From: Bacteroidales bacterium | GTDB taxonomy: Bacteria; Bacteroidota; Bacteroidia; Bacteroidales; UBA932 | Length of the DNA stretch: 57,574 nt | Reading direction: 5' to 3' | Assembly (NCBI GenBank): GCA_017937885.1 | Contig: JAGBCS010000022.1 | Span: 1 to 57,574 of the forward strand | Part shown: in pieces, positions 1 to 7,947 of the stretch | How positions within the stretch are numbered: the stretch's first letter is position 1 | Layout of the letters: every line of letters starts with the position of its first letter | The notes under the pieces: generated by a model | What the model saw: only the letters and a program-made list of their open reading frames with translations | What the model was told of the DNA's origin: nothing | Database searches by the model: none | Position numbers and translations under genes: made by a program

Positions 1-131
1 AGGTTACTCAGCTTTGGAACAACTTGGCATTACATTGGTTTTTGCTGGCATTCCTTCCGACATCAGATTTTCCTAAAACCTCTGTCTGCCAATTATTTTG
101 CCCCAAATTTCTCAATTCAACGAATTATATG

Positions 132-139
132 TAACTTTG
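132..139 (+). promoter_or_regulatory. -7 promoter box of the SLC13 transporter gene
   Basis: TAACTTTG matches the Bacteroidota -7 consensus TAnnTTTG and ends 19 nt before the ATG of the transporter gene. No convincing -33 TTG box was identified. Confidence 0.55.
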
Positions 140-158
140 CAAGTGCAACAATCGTAAT

Positions 159-2021
159 ATGATAGCAACTCTGATAATACTTTTTGTGGCAGCAGCTTTG
201 TTCGTCAGCGGCAAGGTGAGGTCTGACCTTGTGGCACTTTGCGCCCTTCTGGCGTTGTTGCTCTGTCAGATCCTCAATCCGGCTGAGGCATTGGCCGGAT
301 TCTCTAACACAACTGTCATAATGATGGTCGGACTGTTCATTGTCGGAGGAGGCATCTTCCAGACGGGTCTGGCCAAGATGATAAGCAGCAAGGTAATGGT
401 TCTTGCCGGAAAGAGCGAGTTCCGTCTCTTCCTTCTTGTGATGATTGTGACAGGAGCGATAGGCGCCTTCGTCAGCAACACCGGCACCGTCGCGCTTATG
501 CTTCCGATAGTCGTCAGCATGGCAGCAAGCGCGGGCACTTCACCTCGGCGCCTGCTCATGCCTCTGGCCTTCGCCAGCAGCATGGGAGGTATGATGACCT
601 TGATCGGTACTCCTCCCAACCTTATCGTCAGCGAGACTCTTTCGAGCGCGGGATATGAACCTCTGGGCTTCTTCTCTTTCCTTCCGGTGGGCCTTATAAC
701 GCTTCTTGTCGGTATCGTCGTCCTCATGCCATTGACAAAGGTTTTCCTTTCTCCAAAGGAAAAGTCCAATGACAGGAAAAAGGCCGGCAAATCGCTCAAA
801 GAGCTTGTCGGTGAATACGGTATCACGGAAAACCTGTTCAGGGTACATCTGAAGGATGAGGATTCCAAGGCTATAGGCAAGACCGTTGTAGATCTTAACA
901 TCTACAGAGAATACGGCATCAATGTACTTGAACTCAGACGCAGCGCCGGACAGAACCGTTTTGTCCGTACCGTGAATCAGCAGCTTGCATCGCCGGACCT
1001 TGTGCTCAAGCAGGGAGATGTGCTGTATCTGTCAGGCGAACCGGAGATGATCCAGAAGTTTGCCGAAGATTATTCTCTCCGTCTCTTGGACAAGCATACC
1101 GATGAGATAGAGGGCAGTTCTTCGAATGCTTCCCTTGACTTCTTCGATATCGGAGTGGCAGAGATTCTCATCATGCCTTCCTCATCTATGATCAACCGTA
1201 CGATCATAGAGGCCGGCTTCCGCTCGAAGTTCAGCGTCAATGTGCTTGGTATCAGAAGAAAGCAGGATTACCTCCTTCATGATCTTGGAAACGAGAAGAT
1301 TCATGACGGAGATGTACTGCTTGTCCAGGGCGCATGGAAGGACATAGCTCGTCTGAAGAACGAGTCAAACAACTGGGTGGTTCTTGGTGAGCCGCTTCAG
1401 GAGGCGGCCAAGGTCACTTTGGATTACAAGGCTCCTGTGGCTGCGCTTATCATGATTGCCATGATTGTAGCCATGGTGGTGGACAGCATCCCTATCGCTC
1501 CTGTTACTGCGGTGCTTCTTGCTGCCGTGCTTATGGTTATTACGGGTTGCGTGCGAAGTGTCGAGGCTGCATACAAGACCATCAACTGGCAGACGATCGT
1601 GCTCTTTGCGGCTATGATGCCTATGTCTACGGCGCTTGAGAAGACCGGAGTATCGACGCTCCTGACTGATACCCTCGTCAATGGTCTTGGGCTGAACAGT
1701 CCGCTCGCCCTTCTCGGAGTTGTTTACGCTGCGACTTCCGTGATGACGATATTCATAAGCAATACTGTTACAGCAATGCTTATGGCTCCGATCGCGCTTC
1801 AGTGTGCTCTGCAGATAGGTGTGAGTCCTGTGCCATATATGTTTGCCGTAACGGTTGCAGCCAGCATGTGCTTCGCATCGCCGTTCTCCACGCCGCCTAA
1901 TGCTCTTGTCATGTCGGCCGGTCAGTATACTTTCATGGATTATGTGAAGGTCGGACTGCCGCTTCAGATAATAATGGGAGTGGTGATGGTTTTTGTCCTG
2001 CCGCTCATCTTCCCGTTCTAA
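159..2021 (+). CDS. SLC13/DASS-type anion:sodium symporter with two internal RCK_C domains
   Basis: Inner-membrane transporter of the SLC13 (divalent anion:Na+ symporter) superfamily; members move sulfate, dicarboxylates or phosphate, and the substrate cannot be read from sequence. The 620-residue protein has the two-fold family architecture. An N-terminal membrane half (about 1-195) carries SNT at 106-108 and GTPPNL at 150-155. A soluble middle with two TrkA_C/RCK_C-like modules covers about 215-310 and 325-405. The C-terminal membrane half (about 420-620) repeats the signatures as ISNT and STPPNAL. The SNT and TPPN motifs form the Na+/substrate site in characterised relatives. The ATG follows a -7 box and the stop overlaps a bidirectional terminator, so the gene looks monocistronic. 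Confidence 0.93.
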   Translation: MIATLIILFVAAALFVSGKVRSDLVALCALLALLLCQILNPAEALAGFSNTTVIMMVGLFIVGGGIFQTGLAKMISSKVMVLAGKSEFRLFLLVMIVTGAIGAFVSNTGTVALMLPIVVSMAASAGTSPRRLLMPLAFASSMGGMMTLIGTPPNLIVSETLSSAGYEPLGFFSFLPVGLITLLVGIVVLMPLTKVFLSPKEKSNDRKKAGKSLKELVGEYGITENLFRVHLKDEDSKAIGKTVVDLNIYREYGINVLELRRSAGQNRFVRTVNQQLASPDLVLKQGDVLYLSGEPEMIQKFAEDYSLRLLDKHTDEIEGSSSNASLDFFDIGVAEILIMPSSSMINRTIIEAGFRSKFSVNVLGIRRKQDYLLHDLGNEKIHDGDVLLVQGAWKDIARLKNESNNWVVLGEPLQEAAKVTLDYKAPVAALIMIAMIVAMVVDSIPIAPVTAVLLAAVLMVITGCVRSVEAAYKTINWQTIVLFAAMMPMSTALEKTGVSTLLTDTLVNGLGLNSPLALLGVVYAATSVMTIFISNTVTAMLMAPIALQCALQIGVSPVPYMFAVTVAASMCFASPFSTPPNALVMSAGQYTFMDYVKVGLPLQIIMGVVMVFVLPLIFPF

Positions 2022-2057
2022 AAGAATCGAGGCTCCTTCCTGGGGCCTCGATTCTTT
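2021..2057. terminator. Bidirectional intrinsic terminator between convergent genes
   Basis: Perfect 13-bp inverted repeat: AAAGAATCGAGGC (2021-2033) pairs with GCCTCGATTCTTT (2045-2057). The A-run and T-run ends serve both strands. The stem starts on the last base of the transporter stop codon and overlaps the stop codon of the convergent lipoprotein gene. Confidence 0.85.
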
Positions 2058-2592
2058 ATCTGCAGTATGTGTCAAAGTTTCCGTACCTGATGGTGTGCCG
2101 CTCTCCTTTGTCGTCGCTGAATGTGAATTCGAAGTTTCCGGCGTATATCTTTCCGTCTGCACGGCGGAACTGGATCCATCCTTCATCTGCATATATGGTT
2201 CCTACGGCGGCTCTTGCATGAGGCTCGCTCCAATATAAGGCATCCTCCGTTTCAGGAGTCATGGTGAAGTAAGGTTGCACCTCGTGTACCTGAGTGTGAG
2301 TCAGTACGGATCCATCTTCAACACGGACACTGATGCGCAGGTCAATTCTTGTGCCTGTATGGGTTTCGCTGACGCATTGTGCCTTCAGATAGAACCAGTT
2401 GTTCAGAGAGTCGGCGCCGGAAGTCAGCGATAGCTGTTCTACGCTTCTGTATGGCGTTCCGTCCATATAGAAACTGACCTTGTCTGCTCCGTATTCGGTT
2501 TCCTTGAACGGCATGTAGTAAAAATCGTTCTCAACGCAGTCCACTGCGCAGAACAAAATGCATAATGCTGCAAATCTGAGGATTGTCTTCAT
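2056..2592 (-). CDS. Small secreted or lipoprotein, paralogue of the adjacent upstream gene
   Basis: 178 residues of unknown function. The N-terminus (MKTILRFAALCILFCAVDC) is a signal sequence ending in a weak lipobox with Cys19, so surface or periplasmic anchoring is likely. The rest is predicted beta-rich. The C-terminal part, with GWIQFRR followed by a GNFEFTFSDDKGERHTIRYG segment, matches GWIKFRT and GNFEFIGRNAEGRTINVKYG of the next gene upstream (2605-3168), so the two are tandem paralogues. The pattern resembles small Bacteroidota proteins annotated DUF5025 or DUF6252; that family name is from memory. The genes are 12 bp apart and almost certainly cotranscribed. Confidence 0.8.
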   Translation of the reverse strand: MKTILRFAALCILFCAVDCVENDFYYMPFKETEYGADKVSFYMDGTPYRSVEQLSLTSGADSLNNWFYLKAQCVSETHTGTRIDLRISVRVEDGSVLTHTQVHEVQPYFTMTPETEDALYWSEPHARAAVGTIYADEGWIQFRRADGKIYAGNFEFTFSDDKGERHTIRYGNFDTYCR

Positions 2593-2604
2593 GTCCGTCG
2601 CCTC

Positions 2605-3168
2605 CTAATATAGTCCGTCGAAAGTGCCGTACTTGACGTTGATTGTCCTTCCTTCCGCATTCCTGCCGATGAATTCGAAGTTTCCGGAGATTACGACAAA
2701 ATTCTCGTCATCTTCGTATGTGTCTATAGTTCTGAACTTTATCCATCCTTCTACCGACCTGTATCCGTTGAATTCGGCAAAGTAGACCGGAGGCTCTGCC
2801 ACTCTGTCGGAAGCGTCTCCGCTATAGTAGCGGAGCGGATACTTCTTCCCGGTCTTTATGGGATTAGTGGCGCTGATGGTGAAGGTGAGACAGCCTTCTT
2901 TTTCGACATTGTTGACGCTGAAGCCGTCGACGTGGAAGTCGAGAAAGGTCTCATCGTAGAATGAAATCCTCATAGGGGATTCGTTAAGAAAGTCTTTCTC
3001 TGCGCATTCGTATCGCTCTCCGTCTACGCGGAAGCTTATGCTCATGTTTCCTACGCTTGTGTCACGGAAAATATTACGGTCACAACTGCATGTGACAAAG
3101 GCAGTAGCCAGGGCAGCTGTGACCGTAAGGAGTGTCGACAGTAGTCTTTTGTGATTATTCGTTTTCAT
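2605..3168 (-). CDS. Small lipoprotein, tandem paralogue of the following gene
   Basis: 187 residues. An ATG nine bases further upstream (3177) is possible, but the one at 3168 (MKTNNHKRLLS) gives a normal signal peptide. The hydrophobic stretch ends in a Ser-Cys lipobox-like sequence (TCSC, about residues 28-31), implying lipidation. A central region on a FLDFHVDG / LTFTISATNPI pattern and a C-terminal GNFEF...VKYGTF strand pattern are shared with the downstream gene. No catalytic motif is visible. It is first in a two-gene unit that runs into the bidirectional terminator at 2021-2057. Confidence 0.8.
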   Translation of the reverse strand: MKTNNHKRLLSTLLTVTAALATAFVTCSCDRNIFRDTSVGNMSISFRVDGERYECAEKDFLNESPMRISFYDETFLDFHVDGFSVNNVEKEGCLTFTISATNPIKTGKKYPLRYYSGDASDRVAEPPVYFAEFNGYRSVEGWIKFRTIDTYEDDENFVVISGNFEFIGRNAEGRTINVKYGTFDGLY

Positions 3169-3234
3169 ATGCGGCAAGTCCGTATGGGGAATGCCTTATA
3201 GATGAAACCTCCGGCCAAAACGTTGCATCAGCAC

Positions 3235-3270
3235 ACAAAAATCCCTCTTGGAATTTCATCCAAGAGGGAT
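3235..3270 (-). terminator. Intrinsic terminator of tRNA-Leu
   Basis: ATCCCTCTTGG (3241-3251) and CCAAGAGGGAT (3260-3270) form a perfect 11-bp stem with an 8-nt loop. On the minus strand the stem is followed by a T-run. It starts 7 bases downstream of the tRNA 3' end. Confidence 0.85.
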
Positions 3271-3276
3271 TTGATG

Positions 3277-3362
3277 TGCTCCGGACGGGAATCGAACCCG
3301 TACGGACATTTCTGCCCACGGGATTTTAAGTCCCGCGTGTCTACCTATTCCACCACCAGAGC
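3277..3362 (-). tRNA. tRNA-Leu (anticodon UAA)
   Basis: Class II tRNA with a variable arm. The acceptor stem pairs GCTCTGG (minus-strand 5' end at 3362) with CCGGAGC, with one T-G pair, and the discriminator base is A. The anticodon arm is CGGGA-CTTAAAA-TCCCG, placing TAA at positions 34-36, which reads UUA/UUG leucine codons. The T-arm contains GGTTCGATTCC. CCA is not encoded: the bases after the discriminator read CA. A TATCTTTG promoter box lies 11 bases upstream and a strong terminator follows, so it is a single-gene transcript. Confidence 0.95.
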
Positions 3363-3372
3363 GATCCGGATG

Positions 3373-3380
3373 CAAAGATA
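3373..3380 (-). promoter_or_regulatory. -7 promoter box of tRNA-Leu
   Basis: Minus strand reads TATCTTTG, matching TAnnTTTG, 11 bases upstream of the mature tRNA 5' end. Confidence 0.65.
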
Positions 3381-3421
3381 GGTAAAATTCGGGATTATCT
3401 GCAAATAGTTTGGAAAAGATG

Positions 3422-4507
3422 CTACAGGAACCATGCGGCGCTGAAGCCTATGATCAGGGAGTTTATCCAGGGATGACTGGCAGAGAGGCTGCAGGAGTCA
3501 AGGTCAGCGAAAGCCTTTATCTTGAAGTTGCTGTCAGTTATGAGGCTCAGCCCGATGCCGGCAGCCAGGTCTATGCCGCTTCGGCCTCCCATCCATGCGC
3601 ATCCTGCCATCACTTTTGTCTGGAACTCGAGAATGTTCATGATGCTCAGATTCCAGAATCCTCCGGCAAGCATGCTGTACATGTCGTCTGCAGCTCCGGA
3701 TGCAAAAGTCATCGAGCTTGCGCTTGCTCTGGCTGTCAGACCTAGTCCGGGAATCAGAGGAATGTCGGTCGAAATGCCGGCCATACCGCCGCGTTCCGGC
3801 AGGACGCCCATCTCCTTCTGACCCTGGGCGCCGATGATGAAGCGGCGTCCGAAGATAAGTTCCGCAACGTAATGCTTTTCGGAAGAATCGTAGGTAAAGA
3901 CGGGTTCAATGAAACCATCTGTAATCCCTTTGCGCTTGAATATCAGGTCTGTAAGAAAGTAACCGAGGTGCACGGATCCGATTCCGATGGCTGCTCCGGC
4001 TACAACGTCGCTCATCCAGTGCCGGTTGTTGAGCATTCGAGATACTCCTGTGACGGCCGCGGCAGTGTATCCTCCGATGCTGAACCACGGGTCTTTCCAT
4101 CCGTATTCCTTGTGCAGCATGGTTGCAGTCATGAAGGCCGTAGCCGTATGCCCGGAAGGGAACGAATTGTACCGGCTGCCGTCAGGGCGGAGCCTGCCCA
4201 CTGAATATTTCAGACCATTGACAGCAACAGCCATGGCCGCTGCCGAAAAGGCGTCACTGACAAGCATCCTATCCCAGGAACTTCGTCCTTCGCAGCCTCC
4301 GGCCTTCAGCCCGAACATGAGGGCCGCCGGTGCATACTGAAGATAGTCGTCATAGTGCCAGCTGAATTCCGGGACAGTAAGGTTGCGGAGCGTAAGCAGG
4401 TCAGTGTCGATGCTATGTCTTGTATATGCGGTCTGGGCATGGACAGGAATGACCGCATATATGGTCATGAACAAGCACAGGCAGAGTGTCAGCATTAATC
4501 TTTTCAT
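3422..4507 (-). CDS. PAP2-family phosphatase with C-terminal beta-rich extension
   Basis: Secreted or membrane-associated acid phosphatase of the PAP2 superfamily, which acts on lipid phosphates or related phosphomonoesters. From the chosen ATG (4507, MKRLMLTLCL) there is a signal peptide cleaved near VHAQ (about residue 25). All three PAP2 motifs are intact: K100 followed by R107-P108 (KX6RP), PSGH at 117-120, and S156-R157 with H163 and D167 (SRX5HX3D). Residues about 200-361 form a glycine-rich alternating pattern ending in ...SAAWFL, suggestive of an outer-membrane beta-barrel-like tail; this is inference. The frame is open 25 codons further upstream, but that extension would span the divergent promoter boxes. 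Confidence 0.9.
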   Translation of the reverse strand: MKRLMLTLCLCLFMTIYAVIPVHAQTAYTRHSIDTDLLTLRNLTVPEFSWHYDDYLQYAPAALMFGLKAGGCEGRSSWDRMLVSDAFSAAAMAVAVNGLKYSVGRLRPDGSRYNSFPSGHTATAFMTATMLHKEYGWKDPWFSIGGYTAAAVTGVSRMLNNRHWMSDVVAGAAIGIGSVHLGYFLTDLIFKRKGITDGFIEPVFTYDSSEKHYVAELIFGRRFIIGAQGQKEMGVLPERGGMAGISTDIPLIPGLGLTARASASSMTFASGAADDMYSMLAGGFWNLSIMNILEFQTKVMAGCAWMGGRSGIDLAAGIGLSLITDSNFKIKAFADLDSCSLSASHPWINSLIIGFSAAWFL

Positions 4508-4530
4508 AGGTTTCAGAATTGTTCTGTCCG

Positions 4531-4549
4531 CAAAAATAACATATATTTG
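4531..4549. promoter_or_regulatory. Divergent promoter pair, PAP2 gene and GT-like ORF
   Basis: Minus strand TATTTTTG (4531-4538) serves the PAP2 gene and plus strand TATATTTG (4542-4549) serves the ORF beginning at 4569. Both match TAnnTTTG. They lie only 3 bases apart, so the two promoters probably compete for polymerase. Confidence 0.6.
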
Positions 4550-4568
4550 CACTAAACGAGTGTATGAG

Positions 4569-4802
4569 ATGAAGAAATACAAGGATAAGGAAACAGGAAA
4601 AAGGATTGTAGAGGTCGAGGATCTCAGTTTCCTTCGTGACAGGGACTATCCGTACAACTGGTTCCAGAGGCATTATCATCACCATCGTCTGCGTCTTGCT
4701 CTGCGTAAAGCCGATACGGTGATCGCTCGCACCAAGGATGTTTCTACAGATCTGGTCCGTTACTATTTTACCCCGAAGAACAAGATAGTCATAAAGTCTT
4801 AA
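4569..4802 (+). CDS. 77-residue ORF resembling an internal glycosyltransferase segment
   Basis: Starts at ATG 4569, 19 bases after a -7 box; the same frame is open further upstream, but that part lies inside the PAP2 gene. The N-terminal half is charged. The second half (about residues 33-75, with RLRLALRKADTVIARTKDV and LVRYYFTPKNKI) resembles the stretch in GT4/GT1-type glycosyltransferases where ADxVIxxS precedes LxxxYxxxxxKI. No nucleotide-sugar-binding domain follows, because the ORF stops at 4802. It may be a remnant of a decayed glycosyltransferase or a small conserved protein of unknown function. The stop codon overlaps the convergent comF stop. Confidence 0.6.
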   Translation: MKKYKDKETGKRIVEVEDLSFLRDRDYPYNWFQRHYHHHRLRLALRKADTVIARTKDVSTDLVRYYFTPKNKIVIKS

Positions 4803-5536
4803 TGGCCTACGTATCCCAAGGTGGCGACGCTGATGCGGACCGAAGTCGGGAAGACGGCCCGCAGTGCCTTGAAGCAAGCGAACAAGGTCGCGCCGGTAGT
4901 GAATGTGTCGTCGATGATCAGCACGTGGCGGGGCAGGAGTCCGGGATCAGCGGCCTCGAATGCTCCCGAAACGTTCTTTGTCTTATCCTCCACATCGACC
5001 TTGGTCTGGGTCTTTGTCCTGCGGGTCCGTCGGAGGATGTCGCAACGGACCACGGCCGGCAGTCCGGCGGCAACAGCGCGGGCTATGACTTCTGCCTGAT
5101 TGTATCCTCTTTTCCATCTTCTTGTCCAATGCAGAGGAACAGGAATGACCATATCGACGTCCCTGAATGATTCGGATCCGGCAAGAAACTTGCCCAGTCT
5201 GCTGCCGAAACATCTGCCGGCACGTATGTTCCCATGATACTTTATCTGATAAGGAATCTTTCTGTAATCAGCTTCGCTGCTATATAGGAAAAGGGCTGCA
5301 GCAAAAGCATATGGCTCTGTCTCTCCATCCTGTATTTCATTCTGGATCAGAGCGTTCAATTTGTCTGCCATGATATTTCGGGACTGTTCCCAGAATCTTG
5401 TAAGAGGAAAGTCTGCCAGACAGGACAGACAGATGTTATCCTCGTGTGTATGCAGCCGTTCGCCGCAGACTATGCATTGGCGTGGCAGAAGCACGTCTAC
5501 CGCCGCAGTCATCCCTCGTCTCAGTGCTCTTTTCAT
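4799..5536 (-). CDS. comF: ComF family phosphoribosyltransferase-like protein
   Basis: 245 residues. An N-terminal zinc-finger-like motif has Cys21, Cys24, Cys36 and Cys39. A type I phosphoribosyltransferase domain follows, with the PRPP loop VLIIDDTFTTGAT at about 205-217 and the RGYNQAE segment near 143-149. ComF homologues support DNA uptake or DNA metabolism; the precise biochemical role in Bacteroidota is not established. Length is normal for the family. It lies downstream of fabG on the same strand, but a hairpin followed by a T-rich stretch at 5584-5613 separates them. Confidence 0.92.
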   Translation of the reverse strand: MKRALRRGMTAAVDVLLPRQCIVCGERLHTHEDNICLSCLADFPLTRFWEQSRNIMADKLNALIQNEIQDGETEPYAFAAALFLYSSEADYRKIPYQIKYHGNIRAGRCFGSRLGKFLAGSESFRDVDMVIPVPLHWTRRWKRGYNQAEVIARAVAAGLPAVVRCDILRRTRRTKTQTKVDVEDKTKNVSGAFEAADPGLLPRHVLIIDDTFTTGATLFACFKALRAVFPTSVRISVATLGYVGH

Positions 5537-5583
5537 GCCGCTAATATAATCATTTTTGTCTTCTGTGCGGATATAAAAGAAGA

Positions 5584-5613
5584 ACTTCCCGTTGGTTCAC
5601 ACCAGCAGGAAGT
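5584..5613 (-). terminator. Probable terminator between fabG and comF
   Basis: Imperfect stem ACTTCC-c-GTTGG (5584-5595) with CCAGC-a-GGAAGT (5602-5613), containing one G-T pair and one mismatch. On the minus strand it is followed by TTCTTCTTTTATA, consistent with termination after fabG. Confidence 0.55.
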
Positions 5614-5671
5614 CCGGGTTTAGGTTTTATGCAAATACGATTGTGTTGTGTGTGTGTGCTTGGTCAAGAAT

Positions 5672-6418
5672 CTAGCAGTTCATGCCACCGCAGCAGTTGA
5701 TTACCTGTCCGGTCACATATCCTGCCAGGTCGCTCGCGAGGAAAAGCGCCACATTCGCGACGTCCTCCGGCGTACCTCCTCTTCTCATCGGTATCTGTTT
5801 CTCCCATTCCTGACGCACGTTCTCAGGAAGTGCGCCTGTCATATCTGTTGCGATGAATCCCGGGGCAATGCAGTTGGCTCTGATGCCTCGCGGACCCATC
5901 TCCTTTGCGATCGATTTTGAAAGGCCGATCAGTCCGGCCTTCGATGCGGAATAATTGCACTGGCCGGCATTTCCGGAAACGCCTACGACAGATGACATGC
6001 TTATAATGCTTCCGCATCTCTGCCTTGCCATTATAGGCGTACATGCATGGATGAAGTTGAATGCAGACTTGAGATTGGTGTCGATCACCGCATCCCACTG
6101 TGCTTCATCCATCCTCATCATGAGTCCGTCCTTCGTTATGCCGGCATTGTTTACAAGGATGTCGATGCGTCCGAATACGGCCTTCACATCCTCTACCACC
6201 CTATGGGCGTCTTCAAAAGATGCCGCATCGGATGTGTACGCCTTTGCACGCACGCCATAAGCCTCTATTTCGGCGACGAGCGACTGAGCCGCTTCGTGCT
6301 GCGACCTGTATGTGAAGGCGACGTCAGCGCCCTCAGAAGCGTATTTCAATGCTATTGCCCTTCCGATGCCTCTTGTGGCACCTGTGACGAGAGCTGTCTT
6401 TCCTGTAAGAAGTCCCAT
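5672..6418 (-). CDS. fabG: 3-oxoacyl-[acyl-carrier-protein] reductase
   Basis: NADPH-dependent reduction of beta-ketoacyl-ACP in fatty acid elongation; cytoplasmic SDR enzyme. Starting at ATG 6418 (MGLLTGKTALVTGATRGIGR) gives 248 residues, the usual length. The Rossmann motif TGATRGIG is at about 12-19, NNAG at 90-93, Asn115, and the catalytic Ser143-Tyr156-Lys160 triad is complete. The C-terminus is unusual: where homologues end on a VDGGMxM type sequence, this one ends in CCGGMNC with three cysteines. An in-frame ATG 12 codons upstream (6454) would overlap the -7 box, so it was not chosen. The assignment as FabG rather than another SDR rests on the terminal GGM region and length. Confidence 0.9.
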   Translation of the reverse strand: MGLLTGKTALVTGATRGIGRAIALKYASEGADVAFTYRSQHEAAQSLVAEIEAYGVRAKAYTSDAASFEDAHRVVEDVKAVFGRIDILVNNAGITKDGLMMRMDEAQWDAVIDTNLKSAFNFIHACTPIMARQRCGSIISMSSVVGVSGNAGQCNYSASKAGLIGLSKSIAKEMGPRGIRANCIAPGFIATDMTGALPENVRQEWEKQIPMRRGGTPEDVANVALFLASDLAGYVTGQVINCCGGMNC

Positions 6419-6441
6419 GTCGATGTAAACTTTGTCGGATG

Positions 6442-6449
6442 CAAAATTA
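6442..6449 (-). promoter_or_regulatory. -7 promoter box of fabG
   Basis: Minus strand TAATTTTG (TAnnTTTG), 24 bases upstream of the fabG ATG at 6418. It is divergent from the ahcY promoter about 100 bases away. Confidence 0.55.
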
Positions 6450-6543
6450 TTCATATCGCTTCAAACGCCAAAACTATTTCGCCACAAACCGCCAAAACGG
6501 GCTTCATTGTGGCAAAAATCCGCCTTATGTGGCCAAAAAAGAC

Positions 6544-6551
6544 TATATTTG
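6544..6551 (+). promoter_or_regulatory. -7 promoter box of ahcY
   Basis: TATATTTG (TAnnTTTG), 31 bases before the ahcY ATG at 6583. The 80 bases upstream contain several copies of a CGCCA(A/C)AAAC-like motif and its inverse GTGGCAAA. Confidence 0.65.
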
Positions 6552-6582
6552 CGCCCGAAAACAAGAAATTACAGCAAAAATT

Positions 6583-7836
6583 ATGGCAAGCGAAATCAGA
6601 AATCCGGAGCTCTGGCAGGAAGGCAGACTTAAGATCGATTGGGTAAGACATCATATGCCTCTTCTGAACGGACTTGAAGAAGAATTCAGGCAGACCCTGC
6701 CTTTCAAGGGGAAAAGGATAGCTCTTTCAGTACATCTGGAGGCAAAGACTGCGTATCTGTGCGAAGTGCTTGCGGCGGGCGGAGCTGAGATGTATGTTAC
6801 GGGAAGCAACCCGCTTTCTACTCAGGATGATGTCGCTGCCGCTCTCGTGAAAGCAGGACTGAATGTATTTGCATGGTATGATGCGACCCCTCAGGAATAT
6901 GAGGAGCATATACGCCGCGTGCTGGAGATCGGTCCGCATGTCATCATTGACGACGGAGGCGATCTTGTGAATCTGATGCACACGGAATATACTGATCTTA
7001 TCCCGAACGTGATCGGTGGTTGTGAGGAGACCACGACAGGTATCCTTCGTCTTGTACAGCTGAACAAGGCAAAGGCTTTGAGATTCCCGATGATGCTTGT
7101 GAACAATGCGGACTGCAAGCACCTGTTCGACAACCGCTATGGTACCGGCCAGTCTGTATGGGACGGAATCAACCGCACTACCAACCTTATAGTGGCAGGA
7201 AAGAATGTCGTTGTTGCAGGATACGGATGGTGCGGCAAGGGTGTAGCGATGAGGGCCAAGGGACTTGGTGCGGAAGTCGTTGTGACAGAGGTGGATCCGA
7301 TCAAGGCGATGGAGGCTGTTATGGACGGTTTCAAGGTGATGAAGATGGAACAGGCGGCGAAGATCGGAGACATTTTCGTGACTGTAACCGGATGCGACGC
7401 AGTGATTGTAAAGGAACATTTCCTCAACATGAAGGATGGTGCCATCTGCTGTAACGCAGGTCATTTCGACTGCGAGGTAGATGTTGCCGGTCTCAAGGAG
7501 ATTGCCAAGGATATCAAGCCAGCCCGCAGGAACATCATCGGTTACACTCTCGAGAACGGAAACAGAATATACATCATAGCGGAAGGCCGCCTCGTGAACC
7601 TCGCGGCCGGTGACGGCCATCCGGCCGAAATCATGGACATGTCATTCGCCATCCAGGCCCTCAGCGCAAAATATCTTGTCGATAACGCCGACAAGGTAAG
7701 CCGCGAACCTGGCCAGATGGTAAACGACGTTCCTCTCGAAATCGACCAGGAAGTAGCCCGACGCAAACTTGCATATTGGGGCTGTGAGATCGATACCCTC
7801 ACCCCTGAGCAGCACCGTTACCTCTTCGGAGAATAG
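6583..7836 (+). CDS. ahcY: Adenosylhomocysteinase
   Basis: NAD-dependent hydrolysis of S-adenosylhomocysteine to adenosine and homocysteine, recycling the by-product of SAM methyltransferases. 417 residues from ATG 6583 (MASEIRNPELWQ), a short bacterial/archaeal-length form. Visible signatures are the substrate region with E149-T-T, the NNADCKH...FDNRYGTGQS block (about 174-191), and the NAD-binding GYGWCGKG at 213-220. The C-terminal tail contains the usual HP segment followed by a lysine/tyrosine-rich end. The frame is open 48 codons further upstream, but that would include the promoter, so the start at 6583 is preferred. The gene is monocistronic. Confidence 0.95.
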   Translation: MASEIRNPELWQEGRLKIDWVRHHMPLLNGLEEEFRQTLPFKGKRIALSVHLEAKTAYLCEVLAAGGAEMYVTGSNPLSTQDDVAAALVKAGLNVFAWYDATPQEYEEHIRRVLEIGPHVIIDDGGDLVNLMHTEYTDLIPNVIGGCEETTTGILRLVQLNKAKALRFPMMLVNNADCKHLFDNRYGTGQSVWDGINRTTNLIVAGKNVVVAGYGWCGKGVAMRAKGLGAEVVVTEVDPIKAMEAVMDGFKVMKMEQAAKIGDIFVTVTGCDAVIVKEHFLNMKDGAICCNAGHFDCEVDVAGLKEIAKDIKPARRNIIGYTLENGNRIYIIAEGRLVNLAAGDGHPAEIMDMSFAIQALSAKYLVDNADKVSREPGQMVNDVPLEIDQEVARRKLAYWGCEIDTLTPEQHRYLFGE

Positions 7837-7873
7837 AATATTTAGTGTTTAAAGCCGACATCTATTTCATTTG

Positions 7874-7892
7874 AGGACGCAATTTGCGTCCT
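7874..7892 (+). terminator. Hairpin downstream of ahcY
   Basis: AGGACGC (7874-7880), loop AATTT, GCGTCCT (7886-7892): a perfect 7-bp stem that can extend to 9 bp. No U-tract follows, so it may be an RNA-processing or stability hairpin, or a weak terminator. Confidence 0.4.
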
Positions 7893-7947
7893 GAAAGTGA
7901 TTATCAGCGAGTTGTATTCTCTACTTACTTTTACGGTCTTCAGACCG

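Noticed and set aside
6455..6582. SAM or SAH riboswitch upstream of ahcY
   Set aside because: With the -7 box at 6544 the leader is only about 25 nt, too short for a riboswitch; the upstream repeats lie before the promoter.
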